Shown: positions 40,559 through 49,336, counted from the stretch's first letter. The stretch is 64,000 bases of DNA from CAZZEX01 sp964653285 (GCA_964653285.1 CAZZEX010000014.1:1-64000), one strand, 5' to 3'. The notes: generated from the sequence alone by a model not told the origin. Numbers and translations are program-made.

Positions 40559-41419
40559 GTGAACCGCATCGCTATCGTGACCGAGTCGTCATCCAATCTG
40601 CCGCCCGAGGTGGTAGAGGAATACGGCATTCATATCCTACCGCTCAGGATCATCTGGCAGGAGAAAGTGCTGCGCGATGGGATAGACATCACACCCCAGG
40701 AGTTCTACGCCCGGCTGCGGACGGACAACTATATGCCGACGACCTCGACACTCACCCCCGATGAAATGCTTCAGGTCTTCCGTCCGCTGGCGGAGGAGGC
40801 CGAGGCCATCGTGGCCATTTCCCTGGCCCACGAACTGAGCGGCACGTTTGAGGCGGCCCAGATAGCCCAGCAATTGGCACCCACGTTTCCCCTGCACGTC
40901 GTGGATTCGCGCACAGCAGCCATGGCCCAGGGCTTCGTCGCACTGGAGGCCGCCCGGGCGGCCGCGGCCGGGGCCACCGTCGAGCAGGTCCTCGCCCGTG
41001 CACAGGAGATAATCCCCCGCGTGCAACTTCTGGTCACGCTGGAGACGCTGGAGTACCTGCGTCGTGGCGGGCGCATCGGCACAGCCTCCGCCTTCCTCGG
41101 CTCAATGCTCCAGATGAAGCCCATCGTCGGCATCCCACCTGGGCATGGCACAGTGGTCGGTATCGCCCAGCCCCGCACCTGGAGGCGCGCTGTCGCGCGT
41201 ATGGTAGAATTGATGGCCGAGCAGGTGGGCGGCCGACCGGTCCACATCGCCGTCAGCCACGGCGACCACGAGGAGGATGCGGCAGCCCTGGCGGAGGAAT
41301 TGCGGCACCGCTTCGACGTGCGCGAACTCTACACCACCTACTTCACGCCGGTGATGGGTGCCCACGCCGGCCCGGTGCTTGGCGTCTCGTTCTACGCGGA
41401 AGAGAACACACCCGCTTGA
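40559..41419 (+). CDS. DegV-family fatty-acid-binding protein (FakB-like), first copy
   Basis: A 286-aa DegV protein: IAIVTESSSNLPPEVVEEYG, the region YMPTTSTLTPDEM and SLAHELSGTFEAAQIA, with the fatty-acid site loop ETLEYLRRGGRIGTAS. The family (FakB) carries fatty acids to a kinase (FakA) that makes acyl-phosphate. GTG at 40559 is set by AGGAGG six bases before it. A second DegV copy, a phosphatidyltransferase and PlsY follow, linking it to phospholipid synthesis; FakA is not in the window. Confidence 0.9.
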   Translation: MNRIAIVTESSSNLPPEVVEEYGIHILPLRIIWQEKVLRDGIDITPQEFYARLRTDNYMPTTSTLTPDEMLQVFRPLAEEAEAIVAISLAHELSGTFEAAQIAQQLAPTFPLHVVDSRTAAMAQGFVALEAARAAAAGATVEQVLARAQEIIPRVQLLVTLETLEYLRRGGRIGTASAFLGSMLQMKPIVGIPPGHGTVVGIAQPRTWRRAVARMVELMAEQVGGRPVHIAVSHGDHEEDAAALAEELRHRFDVRELYTTYFTPVMGAHAGPVLGVSFYAEENTPA

Positions 41420-41437
41420 AAGGCTTGGTGAAAAGCG

Positions 41438-41986
41438 ATGAATGTATTGGCTGACACATTGACGGCGCTACGCTGTGTGCTCGCGTTGGTCATCCTCTAC
41501 GCCGGAGTGGTGCGGGGGCCAGGCGAGGGACTGGCCACCGCAGCACTGTTGACCATCCTGGCCTGGGTCACCGACGTGCTGGACGGGCGGCTGGCCCGCC
41601 GGGCGCGCCGTCCAACCCGCCTGGGCCGCTGCGACCTGGTGGCGGACATCGGGCTGACGCTGGCGCTGGCAACGTGTCTGGTCGCGTGGGGAGTGGTGCC
41701 CTTCCTGCTCGTTGCAGGCGGACTGGCACTCGCTGGCCTGGGCGTGCGGGCCTTCCACGCCCTGGCGCCGCTGCAACTGGCGATGGGGCTAGTCTACGGC
41801 ACGTTCATCTTCACCGTCTGGCGCATCTCACCGGAATGGGGCCGCACATTGGCGGGCAGCACCGGGTTCTTGGTGTTGCTCAACCCCCAGCGAGCCCGGC
41901 AGCAGGTCACAGGATTCCTGGATCAAGCAGCGGTCATACTCAGGCGCGCGCCGGCCACGTGCGCGAGGGCAGAACAAAGGAGGTGA
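41438..41986 (+). CDS. CDP-alcohol phosphatidyltransferase
   Basis: A 182-aa integral membrane enzyme of phospholipid head-group transfer with about four to five helices. The CDP-alcohol motif is recognisable, TDVLDGRLARRARRPTRL then GRCDLVAD. The spacing after the Gly is G-x2-D-x3-D, one residue shorter than the usual G-x3-D-x3-D, and it may be inactive or variant. It lies between two DegV genes, apparently in one operon. Confidence 0.83.
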   Translation: MNVLADTLTALRCVLALVILYAGVVRGPGEGLATAALLTILAWVTDVLDGRLARRARRPTRLGRCDLVADIGLTLALATCLVAWGVVPFLLVAGGLALAGLGVRAFHALAPLQLAMGLVYGTFIFTVWRISPEWGRTLAGSTGFLVLLNPQRARQQVTGFLDQAAVILRRAPATCARAEQRR

Positions 41987-41990
41987 GACG

Positions 41991-42839
41991 ATGGGTAAGA
42001 TCGCGGTAGTCACCGATTCGGCCTCAAACCTGCCACCGGAGGTCGCCGCCCAGTACGGCATCACGGTCGTGCCCATCTACCTGCACTGGGATGGCCGCAC
42101 CTACCGCGATGGCGTGGACATCACGCCGGACGAGGTCTACCGGCGACTGCGGGAGAACAAGCACCTGCCTCACACAGCGGCACCTTCGGCAGGTGACTTC
42201 CTGCAGACCTACCTGCGGTTGGGCTGCGAAGCCGAGGGGATTGTCTCTGTACACCTGCCAACGGAGTTGAGCGGCGTGATCAGGGCGGCGCGACTGGCGG
42301 CCGACCTCGCCAGGGAAGAGGTACCGGTGCGCGTGGTGAACGCCGGCACGGCCGCCATGGGCGCCGGCTTCGTCGCGCTCGCAGCAGCCCAGGCTGCCGC
42401 ACAAGAGGCCGACCTGGACGCTGTGGCGCAGGTGGCGCGTGAGATCAGCCCGCGGGTGATGGTCTACGCTATGCTCGACACGCTGGAGTATCTCTGGCGC
42501 GGCGGGCGCATCGGCCGGGCCGCAGCGCTGGTGGGAGCAGTCCTGCAAATCAAGCCCATCCTCTATCTCAACGACAACATCGTGGACGTGCTGGCCAAGC
42601 CCCGCACCCGCTCGCGGGCGCTGCGCGTGATGCTGGACGAGATGGCGCGGTGGGTGGACGGCCGCCCGGTGCACGTGGCGGTGCTGCATGCTGACGCACC
42701 TGAGGAGGCCCGCTTGTTGCGGGAGCAGGTCGAGGCTCGCTTCCGCTGCGCGGAAGTGCTGACCAGCGCCTTCACCCCGGTGATGGGCGCCCATACGGGG
42801 CCAGGGCTGCTGGGACTGGCGTTCTACCCGGAGGAGTAA
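41991..42839 (+). CDS. DegV-family fatty-acid-binding protein (FakB-like), second copy
   Basis: A 282-aa DegV protein (IAVVTDSASNLPPEVAAQYG; HLPTELSGVIRAARLA; DTLEYLWRGGRIGRAAALVG). It is clearly related to the first copy but diverged, as is common for FakB pairs with different acyl preferences. Preceded by AAAGGAGGTGAGACG. PlsY begins two bases after its stop. Confidence 0.9.
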   Translation: MGKIAVVTDSASNLPPEVAAQYGITVVPIYLHWDGRTYRDGVDITPDEVYRRLRENKHLPHTAAPSAGDFLQTYLRLGCEAEGIVSVHLPTELSGVIRAARLAADLAREEVPVRVVNAGTAAMGAGFVALAAAQAAAQEADLDAVAQVAREISPRVMVYAMLDTLEYLWRGGRIGRAAALVGAVLQIKPILYLNDNIVDVLAKPRTRSRALRVMLDEMARWVDGRPVHVAVLHADAPEEARLLREQVEARFRCAEVLTSAFTPVMGAHTGPGLLGLAFYPEE

Positions 42840-42841
42840 GT

Positions 42842-43528
42842 ATGATCTGGCAAGCGATTCTTCTATGCATCGGCGCCTACCTGTTAGGTTCCATCCCCAC
42901 CGCCTACCTGGCCGGCCGCCGGCTGCGGGGCATTGACGTCCGCCAATACGGCACCGGCAACGTAGGCGGCTCCAACCTCTGGCACAGCGTGGCCCGCTGG
43001 ACCACCGTTCCCGTGGGCCTGTTCGACGTCTGCAAGGCGGCGCTGCCGGCCTGGCTGGCGCTGGGCCCTTTGGACCTGGGCTACCCGGTGGCCATTGCCG
43101 CCGGGCTGTGCGCTGCCCTGGGCCACGCCTGGTCGCTCTACCTGGGCTTCACCGGCGGGCGGGCGCTTTCGAGCATTCTGGGCACGCTGGCGGTCGTCTT
43201 CCCCTGGGGCGCGCTCATCCAACTGTCGCTTATGGGTCTGGGGTTGATACTGCACATCGAAGCGCTGTCTGCACTGCTGGGGCTGCTCGCTCTACCGCTC
43301 CTGAGCATGGCCTTCGGCCGGCCGCCGGCCGTGACCTGGGGCTGCGTGGCCATGATCGTGCTGATTGCGGTCAAGCGGGTGGAGGCCAACTGCACGCCGC
43401 TGCCGCCGGGCCCCGAGCGGTGGAAGGTCATCTGGCGGAGGCTGTGGCTGGACCGCGACATCCCTTCCCACGAGGAATGGGTCGCCCGCCGGCCCTCAGA
43501 GGTGCAGCCGCGCGAGGGGATAAGATGA
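42842..43528 (+). CDS. plsY: Glycerol-3-phosphate acyltransferase PlsY
   Basis: Acyl-phosphate:glycerol-3-phosphate acyltransferase, 228 aa, about five membrane helices: YLLGSIPTAYLAGRRLRG, RQYGTGNVGGSNLW (phosphate loop), GHAWSLYLGFTGGRAL. It makes lysophosphatidic acid from acyl-phosphate, the product of the FakAB system, so it fits beside the DegV genes. A ~35-residue polar C-terminal extension follows the last helix. Its stop overlaps a decayed patatin (ATGA). Confidence 0.92.
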   Translation: MIWQAILLCIGAYLLGSIPTAYLAGRRLRGIDVRQYGTGNVGGSNLWHSVARWTTVPVGLFDVCKAALPAWLALGPLDLGYPVAIAAGLCAALGHAWSLYLGFTGGRALSSILGTLAVVFPWGALIQLSLMGLGLILHIEALSALLGLLALPLLSMAFGRPPAVTWGCVAMIVLIAVKRVEANCTPLPPGPERWKVIWRRLWLDRDIPSHEEWVARRPSEVQPREGIR

Positions 43529-43944
43529 GGCTGTTTCGACGTCGGAAACCACGCACGATCGCGTTTGTGCTCAGCGGCGGAGGCAACTACGGCGCACTGC
43601 AGGTCGGTGCGCTGCAAGTACTCCTGGAGGCAGGCATCCGCCTCGACCACGGTAGGCTGCCCTTCCGGGATTTCGATCACGCCACACCCGCTGGCGCACC
43701 GGGCTGAACATCCGCCAGGTGGGCGAGGGGAACGGATGTGTTTCCCTACCGGAGCCCGCTGGGGCGCTTCGGCGAGTTCTGGGAGAACCTCTACGCCCGG
43801 TGGCTGATGTGGGCCTTCAACGCGGCCAGTCTGCGCCACAGGCGGCTGCTCCGGCTACGCCGGGACGAGGTATGGGCCTCGGCTGATGCGTTCCTGAAGC
43901 AACTCACGCCAGATACCCCTTATTCCCCACTTGTGGTAAAATAG
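43525..43944 (+). pseudogene. Decayed patatin-like phospholipase
   Basis: ATG overlapping the plsY stop starts RRRKPRTIAFVLSGGGNYGA and VGALQVLLEAGIRLDH, a true patatin N-terminus with the oxyanion motif. It then jumps to sequence unlike the family middle and stops at 43707. A different frame (43738-43944; VFPYRSPLGRFGEFWENLYA to DTPYSPLVVK) looks like its end. The nucleophile GxSxG and the catalytic Asp are missing. An internal deletion plus frameshift is the simplest account. Confidence 0.75.
43913..43942 (+). promoter_or_regulatory. Shared promoter element, copy 2
   Basis: ATACCCCTTATTCCCCACTT then GTGGTAAAAT (-10 at 43937-43942), eight bases before the AarF ATG, so that transcript would be almost leaderless. 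It overlaps the end of the decayed patatin. Confidence 0.5.
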
Positions 43945-43950
43945 CCTCAA

Positions 43951-45630
43951 ATGGCCAACTCACCTATCCGCAGAGTCCGGCATTTACAACGCTACCGCGA
44001 GATCGTGGGAGTCTTCATCCGCCACGGCTTCGGCGAACTGGTGGACCTGTTGGAACTGCAGCCCTACCTGGCGCTGCCCCGGCAACTATTGCGCCGCTGG
44101 CGTCACGAGGCCCCCCCGCTGGGCGCTCCTCAGCGGGTGCGCCTGACGATGGAGGAGTTGGGCCCCACCTTCGTCAAACTGGGCCAGGTGCTCAGCACCC
44201 GCCCCGACCTGATCCCCCCGGCCTACATCGCCGAACTCGCCAAACTGCAAGACGCCGTGCCCCCGGCGCCGTGGGAGCCGGTGCGCGCACAGATCGAGGC
44301 CGAACTGGGTGCACCGCTGGAGGAATTGTTCACTACCTTTGACCCCACCCCCATCGCCGCCGCCTCACTGGCCCAGGTGCACGCAGCGACCTTGTCCGAC
44401 GGTTCGGAGGTCGTCGTCAAGGTGCAGCGGCCAGACATCCAGCCAACGATTGAGACGGACTTGGAAATCCTATTTGACCTGGCCCACCTACTCCAGACAC
44501 GCACCCCGCTGGGGGAACTCTACGACCTGCCGGAGATAACCGAGGACTTCACCACCACGCTGCGGGCCGAACTGGACTTCTATCGCGAGGGGCGCAACGC
44601 CGACCGCTTCCGCGCCAACTTCGCCGACGAGCCCTACCTGTACATTCCACAGGTCCACTGGGAGTACACCACCCACCGCGTGCTGGTACTGGAACGCATC
44701 AGCGGGATCAAGATTGATGACATCGAGGCTCTGGACGCGGCGGGCTACAACCGTCACCGCATCGCTCTTCACACCATCCGCATGATCGTCAAGGAGATAC
44801 TGGAGGATGGCTTCTTCCACGCCGACCCCCACCCGGGCAACTTCCTCGTCATGCCGAATGAAACCATCGGCGCAATGGACTTCGGAATGGTGGGCTACCT
44901 GGGCCGGCACGAGCGGGATGAACTGATCGGCCTGTACGTCATCGCCGTACAATTGGACGACGAAAGGCTTGTAGATCAGTTGATCCGCATGGGAGCCGCC
45001 GCCGGGCGGGTGGACCGGGCTGGATTGCAACGGGACGTAGCGCGAATGCTCCGCAAATACCAGGGACTGTCACTCAAAGAGATCAACACCAGCGAAGTGA
45101 TTGAAGAGTCCATGCCCCTCGCTTTCCGTCACCACCTGCACATGCCCTCCGAGTACTGGCTGCTGGGCAAGACGCTCGGGATGATGGAAGGGGTGGGACT
45201 TAAACTGGACCCTGACTTTGACGTCTTTGCCGTCTCCCAGCCCTATGTGCGGCGCTTTATGTGGCAACAGTTCTCCCCACGCACCCTGGGAGAAAAGGCT
45301 TTGCGCGGGGGGCAGGAATGGGGCGATCTGGTGTTGACCATGCCACGCCGTCTCTCCCGCCTGCTGGACGACGTGGAAGCGGGTAATCTGTCCGTCAACC
45401 TGCGCCTGCCGGAAGTCCCCAACTGGATGGTCCGCCTGGACCGCATCGCCAACCGGCTCTCGATGAGCATCCTGCTGGCCGCGTTGATTATGGGACTGGC
45501 TACGTTGGTCCCCGCCTTCAACCTGGCGGAGCAATGGGGACTGGTGATTGCATTGATCCTCGTCGGTTTCGCCGGTGCCAGTCTCCTGGGCCTGTGGCTC
45601 ATCTTTTCCATCTGGCGATCGAGGAAATAA
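43951..45630 (+). CDS. AarF/UbiB (ABC1) family atypical kinase
   Basis: A 559-aa ABC1 kinase-like protein: KxGQ motif in PTFVKLGQVLSTRPDLIP, the alanine-rich loop AAASLAQVHAA, ATP lysine in VVVKVQRPDI, catalytic loop GFFHADPHPGNFLV and metal motif MDFGMVG. Two C-terminal transmembrane helices (ILLAALIMGLATLVPAF and one more). The family supports quinone and lipid metabolism at the membrane. It follows the phospholipid cluster. Confidence 0.93.
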   Translation: MANSPIRRVRHLQRYREIVGVFIRHGFGELVDLLELQPYLALPRQLLRRWRHEAPPLGAPQRVRLTMEELGPTFVKLGQVLSTRPDLIPPAYIAELAKLQDAVPPAPWEPVRAQIEAELGAPLEELFTTFDPTPIAAASLAQVHAATLSDGSEVVVKVQRPDIQPTIETDLEILFDLAHLLQTRTPLGELYDLPEITEDFTTTLRAELDFYREGRNADRFRANFADEPYLYIPQVHWEYTTHRVLVLERISGIKIDDIEALDAAGYNRHRIALHTIRMIVKEILEDGFFHADPHPGNFLVMPNETIGAMDFGMVGYLGRHERDELIGLYVIAVQLDDERLVDQLIRMGAAAGRVDRAGLQRDVARMLRKYQGLSLKEINTSEVIEESMPLAFRHHLHMPSEYWLLGKTLGMMEGVGLKLDPDFDVFAVSQPYVRRFMWQQFSPRTLGEKALRGGQEWGDLVLTMPRRLSRLLDDVEAGNLSVNLRLPEVPNWMVRLDRIANRLSMSILLAALIMGLATLVPAFNLAEQWGLVIALILVGFAGASLLGLWLIFSIWRSRK

Positions 45631-45640
45631 CAGACCCTTG

Positions 45641-45674
45641 AGACCCTTGGGGTTTCGGAAAACCCCAAGGGTCT
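45641..45674. terminator. Terminator-like perfect hairpin after the AarF gene
   Basis: AGACCCTTGGGGTTT (45641-45655), a four-base loop, and AAACCCCAAGGGTCT (45660-45674) form a 15-bp stem. No long T tract follows, so it may act as a hairpin roadblock or be a mobile palindrome. Confidence 0.6.
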
Positions 45675-45680
45675 ACCCGT

Positions 45681-45708
45681 TTGTCATTTTCTGCTTCTGT
45701 GCTATCAT
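45681..45708 (+). promoter_or_regulatory. Promoter of the zinc-ribbon LysM gene
   Basis: TTGTCA (45681-45686), 16 bp, TATCAT (45703-45708) with an extended -10 (CTGTGC). About 19 bases to the ATG. Confidence 0.5.
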
Positions 45709-45727
45709 GCGTCCCGCTGTCTGGTAG

Positions 45728-46909
45728 ATGACGATGGCCGAAGAACCTGAAGTCCCTCCAAAAACCGAGAAACCCCGCTACTGCCCTGCCTGCGGCTCAC
45801 GCGTGGCCGCTATGGCAACGACCTGCCTGATGTGCGGGGCTTCGCTCGTTGAAGAAGAAGCCGCACCGGCGGAAAAGGGCCAACAGGGATTGCCTGGCTG
45901 GGCCAGAGCCCTGATCGTCGTCGCGTTGGCGCTGGCGATCCTCTCGGCAGGTGGCTTTGGGCTCTATACACTGCTGACCGCCGAACCCGAGCCTGAGCCC
46001 GAGAATGTGACACCCACCACTACCCCTACCCGCACACCCACCGCCACGCCGACCTCGACGCCCACACAGACGCCCACGCCCACCTCTACACCTACCCCCA
46101 TCCCGCCGCTTGTCCATCAGGTGCAGCCGGGGGAGACGCTCAGTGACATCGCCGTCGCAAACGACACCACCGTCGAGAAGATCCTGGCTTTGAACCCGGA
46201 CGTGGACTCGGACCTGATCCAGGCAGGACAACTCCTGCTCATTCCGGTTGCAACGCCCACGCCTGGGCCCACCAGCACGCTGGAACCGGGTGTTCCTACG
46301 CCGACACCGCCCGACTACATCGTCCACATCGTCGCGCGGGGCGAGACGCTTAGCACCATCGCTGAGAAATACGATGTCTCGGTGGAGTCCATCCGTGCTG
46401 CCAGCGACCTGCCCCCTGGCGACGACACCATCTTCGTCAACCAATCGTTGACCATCCCGATGGGCACGCCGATGCCCAGCCCCACGCCGACCATAGACCC
46501 CAATGCCACGCCCACGCCTGTTCCCCCCTACTCGGCGCCCCCGCTCCTCAGCCCGCCCGACGGCGCAGTCCTCGTGGGAAGTGAGGAGCCCATTCTCCTG
46601 CAATGGGCTTCGGTAAGCGTGCTGCGCAACGACGAATGGTATGAACTGACCCTCTCTCAACCGCCCGGCGGTGTGGTATCGGCCACAATCCACACCCGCG
46701 CCACTGCCTGGCATATCCCTCTCGATCTGCTACCGACCACGAACGCCGACGAGCGCGAATTCCGTTGGCGGGTGCAGGTCGTGCAAGAGGCGCGGGACAG
46801 AGATGGGGCGCTGGTTTACCAAAAGGCTGGGGCCCCCGGCCAGGTGCGGACCTTCATCTGGCTGGAGCCCACTCCTACCCCTACCCCTTCTCCCACTCCG
46901 GCCCCCTGA
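45728..46909 (+). CDS. Zinc-ribbon membrane protein with two LysM domains
   Basis: A 393-aa protein. A cytoplasmic zinc ribbon (YCPACGSRV and CLMCGASL, four Cys), one transmembrane helix (ALIVVALALAILSAGGFGLY), a long Thr/Pro stalk, LysM 1 (HQVQPGETLSDIAVANDTTV), LysM 2 (HIVARGETLSTIAEKYDVSV), and a C-terminal beta domain (PPLLSPPDGAVLVGSEEPIL; FRWRVQVV) resembling cell-wall-binding Ig-like folds. It links a cytoplasmic ribbon to a wall-binding exterior. A further zinc-ribbon protein of this style lies at 61781. Confidence 0.85.
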   Translation: MTMAEEPEVPPKTEKPRYCPACGSRVAAMATTCLMCGASLVEEEAAPAEKGQQGLPGWARALIVVALALAILSAGGFGLYTLLTAEPEPEPENVTPTTTPTRTPTATPTSTPTQTPTPTSTPTPIPPLVHQVQPGETLSDIAVANDTTVEKILALNPDVDSDLIQAGQLLLIPVATPTPGPTSTLEPGVPTPTPPDYIVHIVARGETLSTIAEKYDVSVESIRAASDLPPGDDTIFVNQSLTIPMGTPMPSPTPTIDPNATPTPVPPYSAPPLLSPPDGAVLVGSEEPILLQWASVSVLRNDEWYELTLSQPPGGVVSATIHTRATAWHIPLDLLPTTNADEREFRWRVQVVQEARDRDGALVYQKAGAPGQVRTFIWLEPTPTPTPSPTPAP

Positions 46910-46916
46910 AAACGCA

Positions 46917-46940
46917 CAGCGCCGCTCTCTCGAGCGGCGC
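46917..46940. terminator. Hairpin between convergent genes
   Basis: AGCGCCGCTC-tctc-GAGCGGCGCT, a 10-bp perfect stem between the LysM gene (plus) and NfnB (minus). Probably a shared terminator. Confidence 0.6.
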
Positions 46941-46964
46941 TGCCTTCCTCCACTTACAAATCAT

Positions 46965-48422
46965 CTACCAGGGGTCAATCTCACCCCGCAGGAAACGGTC
47001 TATGTCGGCAGCGGCCCGCTTACCAGCCCCCATCGCGCTGATAACCGTCGCCGCGCCGGTGACCACGTCACCGCCGGCCCACACCCGCGCCTTCGTCGTC
47101 CGGCCCGTCTCCCGGTCAGCGACCGCCGTGCCCCACTTCGTCCGCTCCAGCCCACCGGCTTCGTTGAAGACCAACGGATTAGGCCGCGTCCCCAGCGCCA
47201 TGACCACCATGTCCACATCCATGTCGAACTCGGAGCCCTCAATGGGGATAGGGCGCCGCCGGCCGCTCTCGTCTGGCTCGCCCAGTTCCATACGGATGCA
47301 GCGCATGCCACACACCTTGCCGCTCTCATCCCCGTAAATCTCCACCGGGTTGGTCAGAAAGTCGAAGATGACCCCCTCCTCCTCGGCGTGGTGCACCTCC
47401 TCGGCGCGGGCCGGCACCTCGACCCGCGAGCGCCGGTAGACGATGTGGACCTCGCCGGGCTCCTCGCCGGTCTCTCGAACACGCAGCGACTGCAAGCGCA
47501 GGCTGCAGCGGGCGGAGTCCATCGCCACGTTCCCCGCGCCGATCACGGCCACGCGCCGGCCCACTTTGACGGGAGTATCGTACTCTGGGAAGAGGTAGCC
47601 CTTCATCAGGTTGACCCGCGTCAGGAACTCGTTGGCCGAGAGAACGCCGCTGTAGTTGATACCGGGGATGCGCAAGAACGTCGGCAGCCCCGCGCCCGTC
47701 CCCAGGAAGACGGCGTCGAAACCCTGCCCATTGAGCAACTCGTCAATCGTGTACAGCCGCCCGATCACCGCGTCCGGGTGCACTTTGATGCCCAGGCACT
47801 CGGCGGCGTAATCAATCTCCCCGTGCACCACGCCCTTGGGCATACGAAACTCCGGGATGCCGTAGACCAGCACACCGCCGGGGGCGTGGAGCGACTCGAA
47901 GATGGTAACCTGGTGTCCCTCTCGCCCCAGGTCCACCGCGCAGGTCAGCCCGGCCGGGCCGGAGCCGACGACGGCGACCCGCTTGCCAGTCTCCTCACCG
48001 CGCTCCAGTGGACAGGTTCGATAGTTCAATTCGTAGTCCCCCACGAACCGCTCCAGCCGGCCGATCGCCACCGGCTCGCCCTTCTTGGCCAGCACGCACC
48101 GGACCTCACACTGCGTCTCCTGCGGGCAGACCCGGCCGCAGATGGCGGGCAGGTTGTTCTTCTCCTTCATCGTCCGCACCGCGCCCTCCATGTCCCCCTC
48201 GCGCAGCGCCCGGATGAACTGGGGGATGAGGACGCCCACCGGGCAGCCCTCCACGCAGTGTGGTCTCGCGCATTGCAGACAGCGCTCCGCTTCCTGCTGT
48301 GCCAGTTCCGGAGTAAAGCCGAGCGCTACTTCATCAAAATTGGTCCGCCGGACGAGCGGCTCCTGAGTTGGCATCGCCTGGCGGGGAATATGCAATCGTT
48401 CTCTGTTGGTCAATTCAGCCAC
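46965..48422 (-). CDS. NADPH-dependent flavoprotein, NfnB / GltA-type large subunit
   Basis: A 485-aa GltD-like subunit: two [4Fe-4S] Cys sets (AERCLQCARPHCVEGCPVG; AICGRVCPQETQCEVRC), FAD site VVGSGPAGLTCA, NADPH site VIGAGNVAMDSARCS, and the C-terminal GGDVVTGAATVISAMGAGKR. With the upstream NfnA-like gene it matches NfnAB, the NADH-dependent ferredoxin:NADP+ oxidoreductase that bifurcates electrons (also called sulfide dehydrogenase SudAB). It has no repeat insert, unlike ygfK which shares the module. Confidence 0.9.
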   Translation of the reverse strand: MAELTNRERLHIPRQAMPTQEPLVRRTNFDEVALGFTPELAQQEAERCLQCARPHCVEGCPVGVLIPQFIRALREGDMEGAVRTMKEKNNLPAICGRVCPQETQCEVRCVLAKKGEPVAIGRLERFVGDYELNYRTCPLERGEETGKRVAVVGSGPAGLTCAVDLGREGHQVTIFESLHAPGGVLVYGIPEFRMPKGVVHGEIDYAAECLGIKVHPDAVIGRLYTIDELLNGQGFDAVFLGTGAGLPTFLRIPGINYSGVLSANEFLTRVNLMKGYLFPEYDTPVKVGRRVAVIGAGNVAMDSARCSLRLQSLRVRETGEEPGEVHIVYRRSRVEVPARAEEVHHAEEEGVIFDFLTNPVEIYGDESGKVCGMRCIRMELGEPDESGRRRPIPIEGSEFDMDVDMVVMALGTRPNPLVFNEAGGLERTKWGTAVADRETGRTTKARVWAGGDVVTGAATVISAMGAGKRAAADIDRFLRGEIDPW

Positions 48423-48445
48423 CTGGTCTCTCCTTCTCTACCAAT

Positions 48446-49294
48446 CTATCCACGTGCCTCCAACCGGCACTGGTGTTGCCACCGCCCGACCGCCTGCTTT
48501 TCCTCCTCCAAGTAGAAACGCTGCCGCGCCAGCAGCAAGTCCCAGTCTACCTGGTGAGCGTCGAACTCAGGCCCATCCACACACACGAACTTCGCACCGT
48601 CGGTCAACTGCACCCGGCAGCCACCGCACATGCCCGTCCCGTCAATCATAATCGTGTTCAGGCTGACGATGGTGGGCACGTTGAAAGGTTCCGTCGTCGC
48701 AGCGCAGAACTTCATCATAATCGCCGGCCCGATGGCCCACACGCGGGCGATTTCCCCGTCGCGCTGCTCCAGCAACTCTTTGAGCGGCGCGGTGACCAAT
48801 GCTTTGCGCCCGTAGGAGCCATCGTCAGTGCAGACGATCAGTTCGTCACTGACCGTCCGCATCTCGTCCTCCCAAAAGAGCAACTCTTTGTTGCGCGCAC
48901 CGATGATTGAGACGACGGTGTTGCCGGCCTCCTTGAGCGCCCGCGCGATGGGGTAGAGCGGCGCGATGCCGACCCCGCCTCCCACACATACGACGGTCCC
49001 GTAATTCTCAATCTCGGTCGGGTGCCCCAGTGGCCCAACGAAAGTGGCTAACTCGTCACCCTGCTCAAGCGTCCCCAGGTGCATCGTCGTCTTGCCGACC
49101 TCCTGGAAGATGATCGTGATGGTGCCTTCCTCCCGATCGTAATCGGCTACGGTGAGCGGGATGCGTTCCCCGTGCTCGCCAATGCGCACGATGACGAACT
49201 GGCCCGCCCGCGCCTTGCGTGCCACTTCCGGTGCGGCGATGACCATCAACTTGTTGACCTCACTCAGCGTTTTCTTATGCAAGATTTCGTACAC
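48446..49294 (-). CDS. NfnA-type FAD / [2Fe-2S] small subunit
   Basis: A 282-aa ferredoxin-NADP reductase-like subunit: flavin-binding RIPLTVADYDREEGTITIIF, NAD site VVCVGGGVGIAPLYPIARAL and a C-terminal [2Fe-2S] cluster (TGMCGGCRVQL with Cys in FVCVDGP). The start is a GTG at 49294 (VYEILHKKTLSEVNKLMVIA) with GGAGG six bases upstream; earlier starts would translate repeats. It is 23 bp upstream of the NfnB-like gene. Confidence 0.9.
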   Translation of the reverse strand: MYEILHKKTLSEVNKLMVIAAPEVARKARAGQFVIVRIGEHGERIPLTVADYDREEGTITIIFQEVGKTTMHLGTLEQGDELATFVGPLGHPTEIENYGTVVCVGGGVGIAPLYPIARALKEAGNTVVSIIGARNKELLFWEDEMRTVSDELIVCTDDGSYGRKALVTAPLKELLEQRDGEIARVWAIGPAIMMKFCAATTEPFNVPTIVSLNTIMIDGTGMCGGCRVQLTDGAKFVCVDGPEFDAHQVDWDLLLARQRFYLEEEKQAVGRWQHQCRLEARG

Positions 49295-49313
49295 AGACAA
49301 CCTCCGTGAAAAA

Positions 49314-49336
49314 TAATGCGTGTTGCGTGTTGCGTA
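49314..49336. repeat. GTGTTGC heptad repeat upstream of the NfnA-like gene
   Basis: Two to three copies of GCGTGTT / GTGTTGC in the NfnA leader region. The same unit as at 6806-6836. Confidence 0.6.

Noticed and set aside
46671..48515. 614-codon plus-strand frame across the NfnB gene
   Set aside because: Arginine/proline-rich shadow; NfnB on the other strand has intact Cys, FAD and NADPH motifs.
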